The notes below the pieces were generated by a model, which made no database searches, was not told the origin of the DNA, and saw only the letters and a list, made by a program, of their open reading frames with translations. DNA of 35,398 bases, from the NCBI GenBank assembly GCA_019456195.1, contig VRUK01000032.1, forward strand, positions 1 to 35,398, read 5' to 3'. The stretch's first letter is position 1. Each line of letters starts with the position of its first letter. Positions 16,120 through 23,234 of this stretch are shown piece after piece. This DNA is from Planctomycetota bacterium. GTDB taxonomy: Bacteria; Planctomycetota; Phycisphaerae; Sedimentisphaerales; Anaerobacaceae. Position numbers and translations under genes: made by a program.

Positions 16120-16443
16120 ATGAACTTGGACGAGAAATCAAAAGAAATTAAGGATAGACTTACGGAACTTGGCGAGAAGTATGGATATGGCTCCCCTCCC
16201 CAATGCACAATAATTAAGACTACAAGCACCGAGGAATCACAAGAATGGGAATATCACTTTATCTGTATAATGGATGCTAACGAACGTGAGCTAAAGGTCA
16301 GATTAGTCGAAGACGAGGAGAATATCACCGTTATTTCCTCTGAGTTTCCTGTTAGAATATTTATAGGCCCTGACCAAGTTGACAACGCACTTGAAGAAGT
16401 CGAAGAACAGCTTAAAAGTATAAAGCAAAAAAGTGATAGTTGA
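16120..16443 (+). CDS. hypothetical acidic protein
   Basis: This is a 107-residue acidic protein, starting MNLDEKSKEIKDRLTELGEKYGYG, with alternating beta strands (EYHFICIMDANERELKVRLV, NITVISSEFPVRIFIG) and a C-terminal helix. AAAGGAG precedes the ATG. No family is recognised. It is the first plus-strand gene after the divergent region with the zinc-ribbon gene and is followed 5 bp later by a Cys-rich protein, so the two are likely coexpressed. Confidence 0.6.
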   Translation: MNLDEKSKEIKDRLTELGEKYGYGSPPQCTIIKTTSTEESQEWEYHFICIMDANERELKVRLVEDEENITVISSEFPVRIFIGPDQVDNALEEVEEQLKSIKQKSDS

Positions 16444-16448
16444 TAACG

Positions 16449-16697
16449 ATGGAAATCACAGCAGAACACAAAACACAGATAGAAGAAATCATCAGCGGTA
16501 TGGAATGCTCAAAGGATTTCAAGTGCTACAAATCAGGAATCGAGGACCTCTGCAAGGTGCAGATATTTAAAGACGGAGAGCTGGTTGAGTGTTTAGAGGA
16601 ACATCTGCAACCATGTAAATTTAGTTTTGACTTCGGGCATGGATATTTTTGTAAATGTCCTCTTCGGAGATATATTGCCAAGCACTTTAAGAAGTGA
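16449..16697 (+). CDS. Cys-rich small protein of a widespread unknown family
   Basis: The 82-residue protein has the pattern MECSKDFKCYKSG..DLCKV...ECLEE...PCKFSFDFGHGYFCKCPLRRYI, with eight Cys. I have seen this arrangement (CxxDFxCxxSG, CLE, FG-YFCxCPLRxY) in small unannotated proteins of many bacteria; its function is unknown and metal or cluster binding is plausible. The ATG at 16449 is preferred over the TTG at 16440. It lies between two small plus-strand genes inside the element. Confidence 0.6.
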   Translation: MEITAEHKTQIEEIISGMECSKDFKCYKSGIEDLCKVQIFKDGELVECLEEHLQPCKFSFDFGHGYFCKCPLRRYIAKHFKK

Positions 16698-16710
16698 ACA
16701 GAGAATTAAA

Positions 16711-16962
16711 ATGAACCGGCAAAAAGGTATCAAACGAACAGTACGAGCAGTAATTGTAATATCAATTATCATACCCATTTTAGGAATTTGTCTCTCTATA
16801 TACATCAGAGGGGATGACGTCTATCTGCTGAATCACATCATGGCCGGCTTCGGCTTATTTTGCTTGGTTTGGTTAATATATTATTTTGTGCTTTGGATAA
16901 CTAAAGGCTCCCGTAATAAATACACCCGTAATAAATACAAAAGGCACTGGCGGTCAAGGTAA
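16711..16962 (+). CDS. small two-helix membrane protein
   Basis: The 83-residue protein has a basic N-terminus (MNRQKGIKRTVR), two transmembrane segments (about 13-33 and 41-64) and a basic tail. The tail contains a 15-bp DNA tandem duplication (CCCGTAATAAATACA at 16910 and 16925) that encodes the repeated RNKYT. I chose ATG 16711 because the helix pair begins there; its ribosome binding site is weak. A membrane location is likely. It could be a holin-like or superinfection-exclusion protein, but this rests only on size and topology. Confidence 0.5.
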   Translation: MNRQKGIKRTVRAVIVISIIIPILGICLSIYIRGDDVYLLNHIMAGFGLFCLVWLIYYFVLWITKGSRNKYTRNKYKRHWRSR

Positions 16963-17107
16963 GTCTTGTATTTTGAATATGGTGAAAATTTCAGACGGGG
17001 ACAGGTACTTATATCGTTGACCCCGCCACCCCTTCCTTGACCCGGGGTATGCCCAAAAAAAGAAGGCTCATTTTGTGTGTATTAACGTCTTGCCGACGTC
17101 GATTCAG

Positions 17108-17348
17108 GCCGTCCCTGCCGTCTGTTTGTCCCTGCTTTGCCCGGGCTTTGCCGTCTGTTTGTCCCTGCCTTACCGTCCCTGTTGGCTGTTCGATGCTGGC
17201 TGTCCTGATGCTGCCAGCTTTGTCCTGCTATCCGTCCCGGTCCTACTGCTGTTATCCTGATGCTATCCTTGCCCGGCGTTCGTCCGTCTATGGCGATGCT
17301 GTGCGTTCCTGCCGTCTGTCCTGCTGTTTCGTCCCTGCTATTCCTGCC
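17108..17348. repeat. A-poor, C/T-skewed degenerate repeat tract in a 637-bp gene-free stretch
   Basis: Between genes ending at 16962 and starting at 17600 there is no credible coding region. This tract is nearly devoid of A on the plus strand and is built from variants of GTCCCTGC and TCCTGC. One 20-bp unit, TGCCGTCTGTTTGTCCCTGC, occurs twice exactly (17116-17135 and 17149-17168). Further degenerate copies continue to 17348, ending at CCCGATACGGG. An open frame crosses it, but the translation is low-complexity Cys/Ser/Pro and not protein-like. Possible roles are a packaging or recombination signal, a structured RNA, or an expanded repeat. Confidence 0.7.
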
Positions 17349-17412
17349 CGATACGGGATATACTTATTCTTTACTTTATAGCCAAAAAGTTAAGAAAAAC
17401 TTTATTTTATGG

Positions 17413-17440
17413 TTGCAATCTGCCGAGTAAAGTATATGAT
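17413..17440 (+). promoter_or_regulatory. probable promoter of the clamp-loader-like cassette
   Basis: TTGCAA (17413-17418) and TATGAT (17435-17440) are spaced by 16 bp. The first gene starts at 17600, leaving a leader of about 150 nt that holds a hairpin at 17539-17568. Confidence 0.45.
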
Positions 17441-17538
17441 TGTTATTAAAAGGTAACGAATAATGAAGCTATTGAAACAGAAACAACGATTTATACCGCA
17501 AAGTGAAAAACTGGATTCGACGTGAATCTGGTAAAATT

Positions 17539-17568
17539 GGCGCTGCGATACTTGTAATATCCAGCGCC
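17539..17568 (+). promoter_or_regulatory. leader hairpin
   Basis: GGCGCTG (17539-17545) pairs with CAGCGCC (17562-17568) across a 16-nt loop. No U-tract follows, so it is not a standard terminator. It lies 32 bp before the gene at 17600 and could regulate its leader. Confidence 0.4.
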
Positions 17569-17599
17569 GGTGAACCTTTACTGAAAAGGAGTAAAGATT

Positions 17600-17896
17600 A
17601 TGAACACTGTAACACAAAGCAAGTCAAAGAGCAAGTCTATCGTGGAAGTCTTGGAATATTGCAAGGCTGAAAACCTACCTGCAAGAGTAGTCGGCAAGTG
17701 GGTTTGGATTAAATTCGAGAACAAACCATCTGCTGAAATCCGGGCTGGTCTGAAATCTATGGGCTTTCGCTGGTCAAGACGTCGTGAGCAGTGGGCGCAT
17801 AATTGCGGTCATAGTACAAAGCCAGCATTAAGTTACAAGCCTTGGGATAAGTACCAGACTATCAGCATTGATGAAGGATTGGCGGTGGCGGTATGA
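17600..17896 (+). CDS. small basic protein with [11 protein letters not shown] motif
   Basis: This is a 98-residue protein with a Ser/Lys-rich start, a small alpha/beta region and the segment [17 protein letters not shown]. Motifs of the type GFRWSxxxxxW occur in small domains of phage and plasmid proteins, including parts of anti-restriction and DNA-modifying proteins; the function is unknown. AAAGGAG precedes the ATG. Its stop overlaps the ATG of the AAA+ ATPase (ATGA), so the two are translationally coupled and probably act together. Confidence 0.7.
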   Translation: MNTVTQSKSKSKSIVEVLEYCKAENLPARVVGKWVWIKFENKPSAEIRAGLKSMGFRWSRRREQWAHNCGHSTKPALSYKPWDKYQTISIDEGLAVAV

Positions 17897-18534
17897 ACCT
17901 ATATGAAACGCACAGGCCGAAAACGCTCGATGCTATACTCGGGCAACCAAAAGCCGTCGGAATTGTCCGGCGGCTCATGGAGCGCGGTATCGGCGGCAGG
18001 GCGATGTTTTTATCAGGACCGAGCGGGACCGGCAAGACTTCTATCGCCCGGATTATCGCTGCCAAAATTGCCGACGATTTATACATCACCGAATATGATT
18101 CAGCCGATTCCTTGACAGTAGGTGAATTAGATAAAATCGCTGCCGATTGCCAGTACCGGGCCTTTGGCAAGGGCGGCAAGGCGATAATTATCAATGAAGC
18201 ACATTCACTTTCAGGACGTGCTATCCGGAGACTTTTGGGATTACTCGAAAACTTGCCGTCCTACGTTTGTGTGATTTTCACGACTACTCGACTCGGTGAA
18301 ACGTCGCTATTCGAGAACCAAGACGATTCAGGGCCTTTGCTATCAAGGTGCATTAAAATCGAATTGACAAATCAGTCTTTGAGCAAAACATTTGCCGAAC
18401 ATTGCAGGTCGATTGCTGTTAGTGAGAACCTTGACGGAAAACCTCTGTCGGCTTATATCAAGCTTGCTGCCCGGAACCATAATAATTGCAGGGCGATGTT
18501 GCAGGAAATTGAATCCGGCTCAATGCTAATCTGA
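17893..18534 (+). CDS. clamp-loader-like AAA+ ATPase (DnaX/RFC small-subunit type)
   Basis: The 213-residue ATPase has Walker [10 protein letters not shown] (42-50), a Walker B-like AIIINEAH (97-104) with Asn in place of the usual Asp, and the clamp-loader SRC motif in [10 protein letters not shown] (151-153). A sensor 2-like Arg lies in NHNNCRAML. The N-terminus [18 protein letters not shown] is typical of DnaX/RFC proteins. It lacks the C-terminal oligomerisation domain and is close to a bare ATPase core. Phages such as T4 encode their own loaders. It could remodel the host loader or load a clamp on the element's replicating DNA. A terminator follows the stop. Confidence 0.8.
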   Translation: MNLYETHRPKTLDAILGQPKAVGIVRRLMERGIGGRAMFLSGPSGTGKTSIARIIAAKIADDLYITEYDSADSLTVGELDKIAADCQYRAFGKGGKAIIINEAHSLSGRAIRRLLGLLENLPSYVCVIFTTTRLGETSLFENQDDSGPLLSRCIKIELTNQSLSKTFAEHCRSIAVSENLDGKPLSAYIKLAARNHNNCRAMLQEIESGSMLI

Positions 18535-18546
18535 GAAACATTAACC

Positions 18547-18576
18547 GCCCTGAGCAATCCGGCTCGGGGCTTTTTT
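18547..18576 (+). terminator. Rho-independent terminator (plus strand)
   Basis: GCCCTGAGC (18547-18555) pairs fully, with one T-G wobble, with GCTCGGGGC (18562-18570) across the loop AATCCG, followed by TTTTTT. It separates the ATPase from the recombinase gene, whose ribosome binding site (GGAG) follows directly. Confidence 0.85.
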
Positions 18577-18588
18577 GGAGATCCAAAT

Positions 18589-19194
18589 ATGATAGACAGA
18601 AAAAAGTATATGGACGAAAAGGAAATCAAACAGCTTATAAAGGCCGTCAAAAGCTGGCACGATGCCGACTTATACAAGGGCCGTATTCAAGGGCCGAAAA
18701 CCTGGATGCTGGTCGATGTAGCTTTGTCAACGGGCCTGAGAGTCTCCGAGCTGGTAAACCTGAAAGTGAGCGATATAGACTTCAAACGGAAAGCGCTGTC
18801 GGTGGTACGTCTCAAGAAACGTAAAAAGGTCGTTGAAACATTGGCCGTCCCTGATAGTCTGATTGCTCACTTGCGGCAGTACCTGGACGGCAGGACGGAC
18901 GGGTATTTGTTTGTCGGTAAGCGTGGTCCTTTGAAAAAAGGCGGCTTACAGATTATTTGGAAGCAAGCTATTAAACGAGCAGGATTGCCAAAAGATTTAT
19001 CGATTCATACCGCCCGTCACTCTATGGGCTTTCATCTTCTCAAGAAAACTAAGAATCTCCGGCAGGTCCAGAAACAACTCGGCCATACTTCCCCGGCGAT
19101 GACAGCCAATTTTTATGCCGACGTTTCCTTTGACGAAATGCAGTCTGGAGTAAACGGCCTGTATGCCGAGAACGAGGATAGTCCAGCACCATAA
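18589..19194 (+). CDS. second tyrosine recombinase, catalytic domain only
   Basis: The 201-residue protein is a tyrosine recombinase with Arg51 (TGLRVSEL), His140 and Arg143 (HTARHS), His166 (LGHTSP) and Tyr176 (ANFYADV). It lacks the N-terminal core-binding domain seen in the element integrase, like FimB/FimE-type inversion enzymes of about 200 residues. GGAG precedes the ATG. A terminator just upstream means it needs readthrough or a local promoter. It may resolve multimers, invert a segment or act as an excision partner. No matching inverted target pair was found by eye. Confidence 0.88.
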   Translation: MIDRKKYMDEKEIKQLIKAVKSWHDADLYKGRIQGPKTWMLVDVALSTGLRVSELVNLKVSDIDFKRKALSVVRLKKRKKVVETLAVPDSLIAHLRQYLDGRTDGYLFVGKRGPLKKGGLQIIWKQAIKRAGLPKDLSIHTARHSMGFHLLKKTKNLRQVQKQLGHTSPAMTANFYADVSFDEMQSGVNGLYAENEDSPAP

Positions 19195-19226
19195 TTTCAG
19201 AGAACGTCCATCAGGCGGCGCCCTAT

Positions 19227-19266
19227 GGCCCCGAATTCAGCTTGAAACGTTGAATCCGGGGCCTTT
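19227..19266 (+). terminator. Rho-independent terminator (plus strand) after the recombinase
   Basis: GGCCCCGAATTCA (19227-19239) pairs with TGAATCCGGGGCC (19251-19263), one mismatch in 13, followed by TTT. The T-tract is short, but the position 33 bp after the recombinase stop fits. Confidence 0.65.
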
Positions 19267-19281
19267 GCCTTCCTATCCCCC

Positions 19282-19307
19282 AAAAACAGCCGTCAACTCG
19301 GACGGCT
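19282..19307 (-). terminator. Rho-independent terminator (minus strand) after terS-like gene
   Basis: AGCCGTC (19307-19301 on the minus strand) pairs with GACGGCT (19294-19288) across a 6-nt loop, then GTTTTTG follows. It ends the long minus-strand replication operon and lies back to back with the plus-strand terminator. Confidence 0.75.
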
Positions 19308-19337
19308 CATATTAACTTGTAAAATTAGCATAAAACC

Positions 19338-19871
19338 TTAATTTCTGTTCTGCGCCAAAACTATATCCCGGCGTAACTTGTCGCTGTCGCCTCTGCTCAT
19401 TTCGTTAATATAGGCCGTGTTTGCAGCCTTAATGGCTTTTTCCTCTTGTTCAGTGACAGGCTCTGCCTCTTTGTGCTTCTCCATACCCGTAACAATCATT
19501 CTTTCGCTAAAGAGAGCTAAAGTTTGGCCTAAATCTTTTGTGCAAGCCTCAGCGCCTTTGAAGTCTTCAGATTCTCTTAACTTTTGCTCATTGTGCATGA
19601 TGCCAAGAATGACGTACTCGCTCGATAAACCTATTTTAGCCAACAACTTAGCCCATATTCGTTGTATCTCTATCTGGATATTACTCATTTTTAATAATCT
19701 ACTCGCCTGATTATGAGCCGACTTTTCCTTAAACCCACTGGCTACAGCACTGAGCCGCCCATTTTGGAAAGTCTTTTCTCCTAAGCTTGTATAGTGCTGT
19801 ATAAAGAGAGAATGTTTCAATGGAAGTTTCTTTTCGGGTAGATTATCATCTACTTTATTAGCTTTTATCAT
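19338..19871 (-). CDS. terminase small subunit-like protein
   Basis: The 177-residue protein has an N-terminal region LKHSLFIQHYTSLGEKTFQNGRLSAVASGFKEKSAHNQASRLLKMSNIQ. It follows the terminase_2/small-terminase pattern (phage P22 or SPP1 type): a helix beginning with F-x-x-x-Y, then AaxaaGyxxxsA, then a-SxLLxnxxI. Small terminases bind the packaging site and recruit the large subunit. A long helical C-terminus follows. There is no large terminase next to it; instead the operon ends at a terminator. GAGGG precedes the ATG. The match rests on one motif of about 50 residues, so a different HTH protein is possible. Confidence 0.6.
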   Translation of the reverse strand: MIKANKVDDNLPEKKLPLKHSLFIQHYTSLGEKTFQNGRLSAVASGFKEKSAHNQASRLLKMSNIQIEIQRIWAKLLAKIGLSSEYVILGIMHNEQKLRESEDFKGAEACTKDLGQTLALFSERMIVTGMEKHKEAEPVTEQEEKAIKAANTAYINEMSRGDSDKLRRDIVLAQNRN

Positions 19872-19892
19872 AGTTTTGCCCTCTATTCTTTG

Positions 19893-20294
19893 TCAAATCT
19901 CGTCACCATTCATTTCTAGCTGGAAAGTGCTTTGCCATTTTCTGATGTTTGCTATATGGTCTTTGTTTAGTTTATCGAGATGGGCTGGCTCTGCGGACAA
20001 TCGTTCCCTTTCCGCGAGTTGCTCAGGTGATACTGCTGATTCAGCCCTTATCTGTTCCTTTTGCTCTGCTCTACTTTGGGGGTCGATTCCAAACAGGATT
20101 TGCCGAGCTTCTTTCAGGACGGCACAATTAGGGCTGAAGGTCTTAAATGTGTCTGGGTGGTTTGCGAGGATTCGGATTGTCTGCTTCACACCACCGGGAT
20201 TTTCCGCAACTACTTTTCTGAAATCATCCATGCCGGCCTCCTTGATGATTTCGAGTGCTTCTTTACTCTCGGTCTTTTCAAAATCTGTTGGCAT
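19893..20294 (-). CDS. hypothetical acidic protein
   Basis: This 133-residue protein of mostly helical, charged composition has a central Cys in FSPNCAVLKEARQILFG. No family is recognised. AAAGGAT precedes the ATG. It lies between the iteron region and the terS-like gene, 21 bp before the latter, so it could be a partner in packaging or replication. No membrane or signal segment is seen. Confidence 0.5.
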   Translation of the reverse strand: MPTDFEKTESKEALEIIKEAGMDDFRKVVAENPGGVKQTIRILANHPDTFKTFSPNCAVLKEARQILFGIDPQSRAEQKEQIRAESAVSPEQLAERERLSAEPAHLDKLNKDHIANIRKWQSTFQLEMNGDEI

Positions 20295-20309
20295 TGTATT
20301 ATCCTTTTT

Positions 20310-20516
20310 TTAATTTATGACCTTCAAAATTGCTTTCATGGGAAACGTAATTTTGACTTTGTCCGGAAATACTTCTTTTTTAATAACCATATCCGGGTCG
20401 AATAAAACTCGTTTGCCTACATCACCGCCTTGAACGATTCTACCGATACAAAGATTATTTTTGTCATCCAGCACTACGGTTACAGGTGTATGAGGTAAAA
20501 ACTTTATAGTATTCAT
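20310..20516 (-). CDS. small beta-rich hypothetical protein
   Basis: This is a 68-residue protein of short beta strands (TVVLDDKNNLCIGRIVQGG) and a final KITFPMKAILKVIN; no family is recognised. GAGGACG precedes the ATG. It is the first gene after the iteron and AT-rich region, so its expression probably depends on readthrough from the helicase-loader gene or a promoter in that region. Confidence 0.5.
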   Translation of the reverse strand: MNTIKFLPHTPVTVVLDDKNNLCIGRIVQGGDVGKRVLFDPDMVIKKEVFPDKVKITFPMKAILKVIN

Positions 20517-20698
20517 ATCGTCCTCGAAAAATCGGCGGCAAAATATCTCTCTTTACGAAAAGACTTGCTGTTCAATAAATAATGTTTTTCTCTGAAAGCG
20601 TTTTTTGTATTTTCAATCATTTCGTTTTTTTCTTTTTTCAAAAACCATCAACTTCTAAGTGTATAGCTTATGTTCTTCTAAGTGTTATCTTAGTACGC
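20517..20698. other. AT-rich stretch next to iterons, candidate unwinding region
   Basis: Gene-free DNA between the 68-residue gene and the iteron array has long T-runs, for example TTTTTTTCTTTTTTC near 20626-20640. Two direct repeats CTTCTAAGTGT lie at 20652-20662 and 20675-20685, 23 bp apart. Together with the iterons it looks like a replication origin with a DNA unwinding element. Confidence 0.55.
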
Positions 20699-20881
20699 AG
20701 TGTCATTTTGATACTATGCAGTATCATTTTGATACTATTTAGAGTGTCATTTTGATACTCCCGAGTGTCATTTTGATACTCTTTTCCTTGCCGAATAGTT
20801 TCATTTTGATACTGTTTTTCTCTCTTAAACAGTGTCATTCTAATACTCCTTTGTTCTTTTGAATAGTTTCATTTTGATACT
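20699..20881. repeat. seven-copy 17-bp iteron array (candidate replication origin)
   Basis: The repeat AGTNTCATTTTGATACT begins at 20699, 20720, 20743, 20764, 20797, 20831 and 20865, so spacings are 21, 23, 21, 33, 34 and 34 bp. Copy 6 has two changes in its core (TCATTCTAATACT). Each unit is itself an interrupted palindrome; copy 2 contains a perfect GTATCA-TTT-TGATAC. The spacings approximate two or three helical turns, as for initiator-bound iterons. Copies 6 and 7 overlap the 3' end of the helicase-loader gene. The phage-type initiator encoded two genes upstream is the obvious candidate binder. Lambda has iterons in its initiator gene as a precedent. Confidence 0.85.
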
Positions 20882-21542
20882 CTCTCCGTTTGTCTTTTCC
20901 AGTGAGTTCGATAGCAAGTGCGGTACTCAATCTGCTGGCGATTCGTGAATCGAAAGATTGCTCAATTTGGTTGATTGTTTTATTCGAGCAGATATACGTC
21001 GGCAGGATTCTTTCCTGTCTTTTGTTGAGCGTTGAGTATAGGGTCTGATATGCGAATTGCGATTCCTCTTTGCTTCTTAGGCCGAGGTCGTCGATAAACA
21101 GCTTATCAACTTTCTTGTAGGGTTTGATTAATTCCCATTCAGTCTCTTTTGACGCCGGTGAAAATGAAGAGCGAATCTTAACGCACAGGTCGTCAAAATT
21201 GATTCTTAGGCACTCGAAACCTTCATAAATGAAGTGTCTCAATAATGCCGCCATTAAAAACGTTTTACCGACACCGACCGGGCCGTATATGTATAAGTCT
21301 CGGCCCTGTTCAAGGTTAATTAACTGCTCTTTTATGCCTGGGTCTAAATCATCAAGTTTTGCAAAGGTATATTTTGGTTCTACGAGCTTAATGATTGTTT
21401 TTTCGGCTTGTTCCGGCTTTAATTCCTGTTTTCTGTAATAGACGGTCATACAACGAAAACACCATTTCCTTTGTCCCTCGCCGTCTGTGTGTTTTATTCC
21501 GTATCCGCAATTTTCGCAGCGATTATCTAATATTATATTCAC
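20835..21542 (-). CDS. DnaC/IstB-like helicase loader ATPase
   Basis: The 235-residue protein has an N-terminal zinc finger (Cys9, Cys12, Cys28, Cys31), then an AAA+ core with Walker A GPVGVGKT (87-94), Walker B LFIDDLG (148-154) and DSRIASRLS (about 198-206), the Arg-finger region of DnaC/DnaI proteins. Such proteins load the replicative helicase. It starts with GTG inside the end of the initiator gene (20-nt overlap) with GAGGT upstream, so the two are coupled. The last iterons lie within its 3' end. With the initiator it forms a classical phage replication module comparable to lambda O and P. Confidence 0.85.
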   Translation of the reverse strand: MNIILDNRCENCGYGIKHTDGEGQRKWCFRCMTVYYRKQELKPEQAEKTIIKLVEPKYTFAKLDDLDPGIKEQLINLEQGRDLYIYGPVGVGKTFLMAALLRHFIYEGFECLRINFDDLCVKIRSSFSPASKETEWELIKPYKKVDKLFIDDLGLRSKEESQFAYQTLYSTLNKRQERILPTYICSNKTINQIEQSFDSRIASRLSTALAIELTGKDKRREYQNETIQKNKGVLE

Positions 21543-22176
21543 TTTTGACCTCTTGAGTTTTGTTATTTCCTGCCATCTTCATTTCTAAACCATCAAATTT
21601 GTCTCTTAGTTTTTTCGGTGATAGTATTACCGATTGCCATCCCCCCCAATTATTTCCGTTTCCTGAATCATTTTGACACCACCGCAAAACGGCCTCGATT
21701 CGTTCCGGCGAACGATTATCAATGCGAATCATCCTGTCGATTTCGTCTGCCCACCTATTCAGGTCCGGGCGTCTATAATCTGACTTGCGTGCGGTTATTA
21801 AGTCAAAAAATAGACTTGATAGTCTCGATGCCTCACTACTCGGGGTATCTTTGCTTTGCTCGGTCATTGTTGAAACTTTGCGTTTTTGGTCAAACAGATC
21901 CAAAGCCTTTTCGGTCAATTCGATTCCCTTGTTCTTCGAGTTGCCGGTACTGTGAAGCATCTCCATTTTGCCGGATAGTCTTTCGATTGACCTGATAACA
22001 GTTGACCTGCTCAAGCCGAGTTTTTTGCCGATGTACGGATAGGTAAAATTATAAGGGCCGTTAAAAGAGAAAATATCTGCAAGGATAACTTTCTCGGCCA
22101 AACTGAGTCCCTTCTCTGCTAATAGCATCGATGTTAGACGTAAGCTAAATTTTGGCAGCTTGGTATTTCCTTTCAT
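21523..22176 (-). CDS. phage-type replication initiator / replisome organiser
   Basis: The 217-residue protein has an N-terminal winged-helix-like region (LSLAEKVILADIFSFNG...IGKKLGLSRSTVIRSIERLSG, about 24-70). Its C-terminal segment DLNRWADEIDRMIRIDNRSPERIEAVLRWC...WQSVILSPKKLRDKFDGL is typical of phage replication proteins related to O/DnaD/DnaT types. The start is ATG 22176 with GGAG upstream; the longer start at 22215 overlaps the previous gene without a signal. It immediately precedes the DnaC-like gene and probably binds the iterons 640 bp downstream. Confidence 0.75.
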   Translation of the reverse strand: MKGNTKLPKFSLRLTSMLLAEKGLSLAEKVILADIFSFNGPYNFTYPYIGKKLGLSRSTVIRSIERLSGKMEMLHSTGNSKNKGIELTEKALDLFDQKRKVSTMTEQSKDTPSSEASRLSSLFFDLITARKSDYRRPDLNRWADEIDRMIRIDNRSPERIEAVLRWCQNDSGNGNNWGGWQSVILSPKKLRDKFDGLEMKMAGNNKTQEVKSEYNIR

Positions 22177-22177
22177 T

Positions 22178-22366
22178 TCATTTCTCCAATTTCTCAGGGA
22201 CATACTCAAAGCCATCGGCGTTCATTACTTTGCGCCGTAATTTACCGTTCCTCGCGGCCTTGACCGACAGCTTACAAAGCCATTTACGGGCTTCTGGATT
22301 GTCACCATAAAGCCCGTATAGACTCCGCATCATAGGTGTTTCTGCTATTTGTCTGCGCCTGTTCAC
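22178..22366 (-). CDS. small basic hypothetical protein
   Basis: The 62-residue protein starts at GTG and ends one base before the initiator ATG (TGAAATG), so the two are coupled. It is Arg/Lys-rich, with ARKWLCKLSVKAARNGKLRRKVM; no domain is recognised. The weak AAAAGG upstream supports the start. A DNA-binding or regulatory role is possible but unsupported. Confidence 0.5.
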   Translation of the reverse strand: MNRRRQIAETPMMRSLYGLYGDNPEARKWLCKLSVKAARNGKLRRKVMNADGFEYVPEKLEK

Positions 22367-22375
22367 GATAAAACG

Positions 22376-23023
22376 TTACCTTTTATTTTGAAATGGATTT
22401 CGGCCCTGCGTCAATTCATTCATAATCCGGACAGCTTCTTTGTGGGCTGCGCGTTCTGCCGATGTATTGCCTTTATTTACATAGGCGGTACTTTTCATTA
22501 TATTATCCATTAGTGCCGCCCGTGTTTCAGAGCCGGGCATACCCCTGGCCCTGAGACTTGTTTCTCGGATACGGGCGATAGTTTTCTTATTTTTTTCGAT
22601 ACTGCCCGTAAGAAGATTTTTCAAGTTCTGGACAGTCTCAACAGATAGGTTTATTCTTTTGGCCGTCTTGGCAAACTTCAACGCTAACGCATCCACATCA
22701 CCATCGAAGTTCTTGGCGTTCTTTTCCCAAAACTTAATAACTTCCCCATGTTGGCCTTGATTTAGATGTTCGTCGAAAGCGAAAGTGTTAAATTCTTTGT
22801 GAAAGTTTTCATCGTAGGCCGCGCCTGAAGTTATCGCCTCATCTATGACGTAGCCTTCGGCGGCTTTCGGATAGCTGCTCAAGGTATAATTTTCGTCATT
22901 GACCTCTACATCACTATCCTGCGGCTTTTGCGGGACCTGTGGGGCCAGTGTGTCTTGTGGCTCCTGCGGGGCCTTGGTCTCTGAGGCGGCGGGAGATTCG
23001 ATTGTTTGTCCAAATTCTTCCAT
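22376..23023 (-). CDS. hypothetical protein with Pro/Gln-rich N-terminus
   Basis: The 215-residue protein has a low-complexity N-terminus (PQEPQDTLAPQVPQKPQD, about 19-36). A helical region with GAAYDENFHKEFNTFAFDEHL follows, and then long helices to the end. The general shape resembles phage scaffold-like proteins, which have disordered acidic N-termini and helical C-termini, but the resemblance is weak. GAGGT precedes the ATG. It lies between the AlpA-like gene and the small basic protein in the replication operon. Confidence 0.5.
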   Translation of the reverse strand: MEEFGQTIESPAASETKAPQEPQDTLAPQVPQKPQDSDVEVNDENYTLSSYPKAAEGYVIDEAITSGAAYDENFHKEFNTFAFDEHLNQGQHGEVIKFWEKNAKNFDGDVDALALKFAKTAKRINLSVETVQNLKNLLTGSIEKNKKTIARIRETSLRARGMPGSETRAALMDNIMKSTAYVNKGNTSAERAAHKEAVRIMNELTQGRNPFQNKR

Positions 23024-23030
23024 TATGAAT

Positions 23031-23234
23031 TTACCTCGTTACTTGTAATTGGTTAGCATTATGTAATTGTTCGACAAAAGACTCTAAAGATTGACGGGTG
23101 AATAGTGACCGTTTGCCGATTTTTAAGGGCTTTTCAATCCGGCCTGTAGAAATCATTTGGTATAGGAATGACCGGCTGATAGATAAAATCCGGCAGGTGT
23201 CGGGAATAGAGTATAGGAGTTTGTCCTTATCCAT
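23031..23234 (-). CDS. AlpA/excisionase-like HTH protein
   Basis: The 67-residue protein starts MDKDKLLYSIPDTCRILSISRSFLYQMISTG and continues with KPLKIGKRSLFTRQSLESFVEQL, the MerR-type winged-helix pattern of AlpA and Xis (HTH_17). Such proteins regulate or direct excision in prophages and satellites. The start at 23234 is supported by GGAGGT upstream and overlaps the previous gene's stop by 8 nt. In phage-inducible islands an AlpA-like regulator commonly sits before the replication genes, as here. Confidence 0.8.
   Translation of the reverse strand: MDKDKLLYSIPDTCRILSISRSFLYQMISTGRIEKPLKIGKRSLFTRQSLESFVEQLHNANQLQVTR

Noticed and set aside
17037..17381. 114-codon open frame on the plus strand
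   Set aside because: The translation is low-complexity Cys/Ser/Pro produced by the GTCCCTGC repeats, without a domain or clear ribosome binding site.
18589..19194. Second recombinase as the integrase responsible for attL/attR
   Set aside because: It lies mid-element and lacks arm- and core-binding domains; the full-length integrase beside attL is the better candidate.
20699..20881. Possible CRISPR array
   Set aside because: Units are only 17 bp with 4-17 bp gaps, are themselves dyads, and no cas gene is present; iterons fit better.
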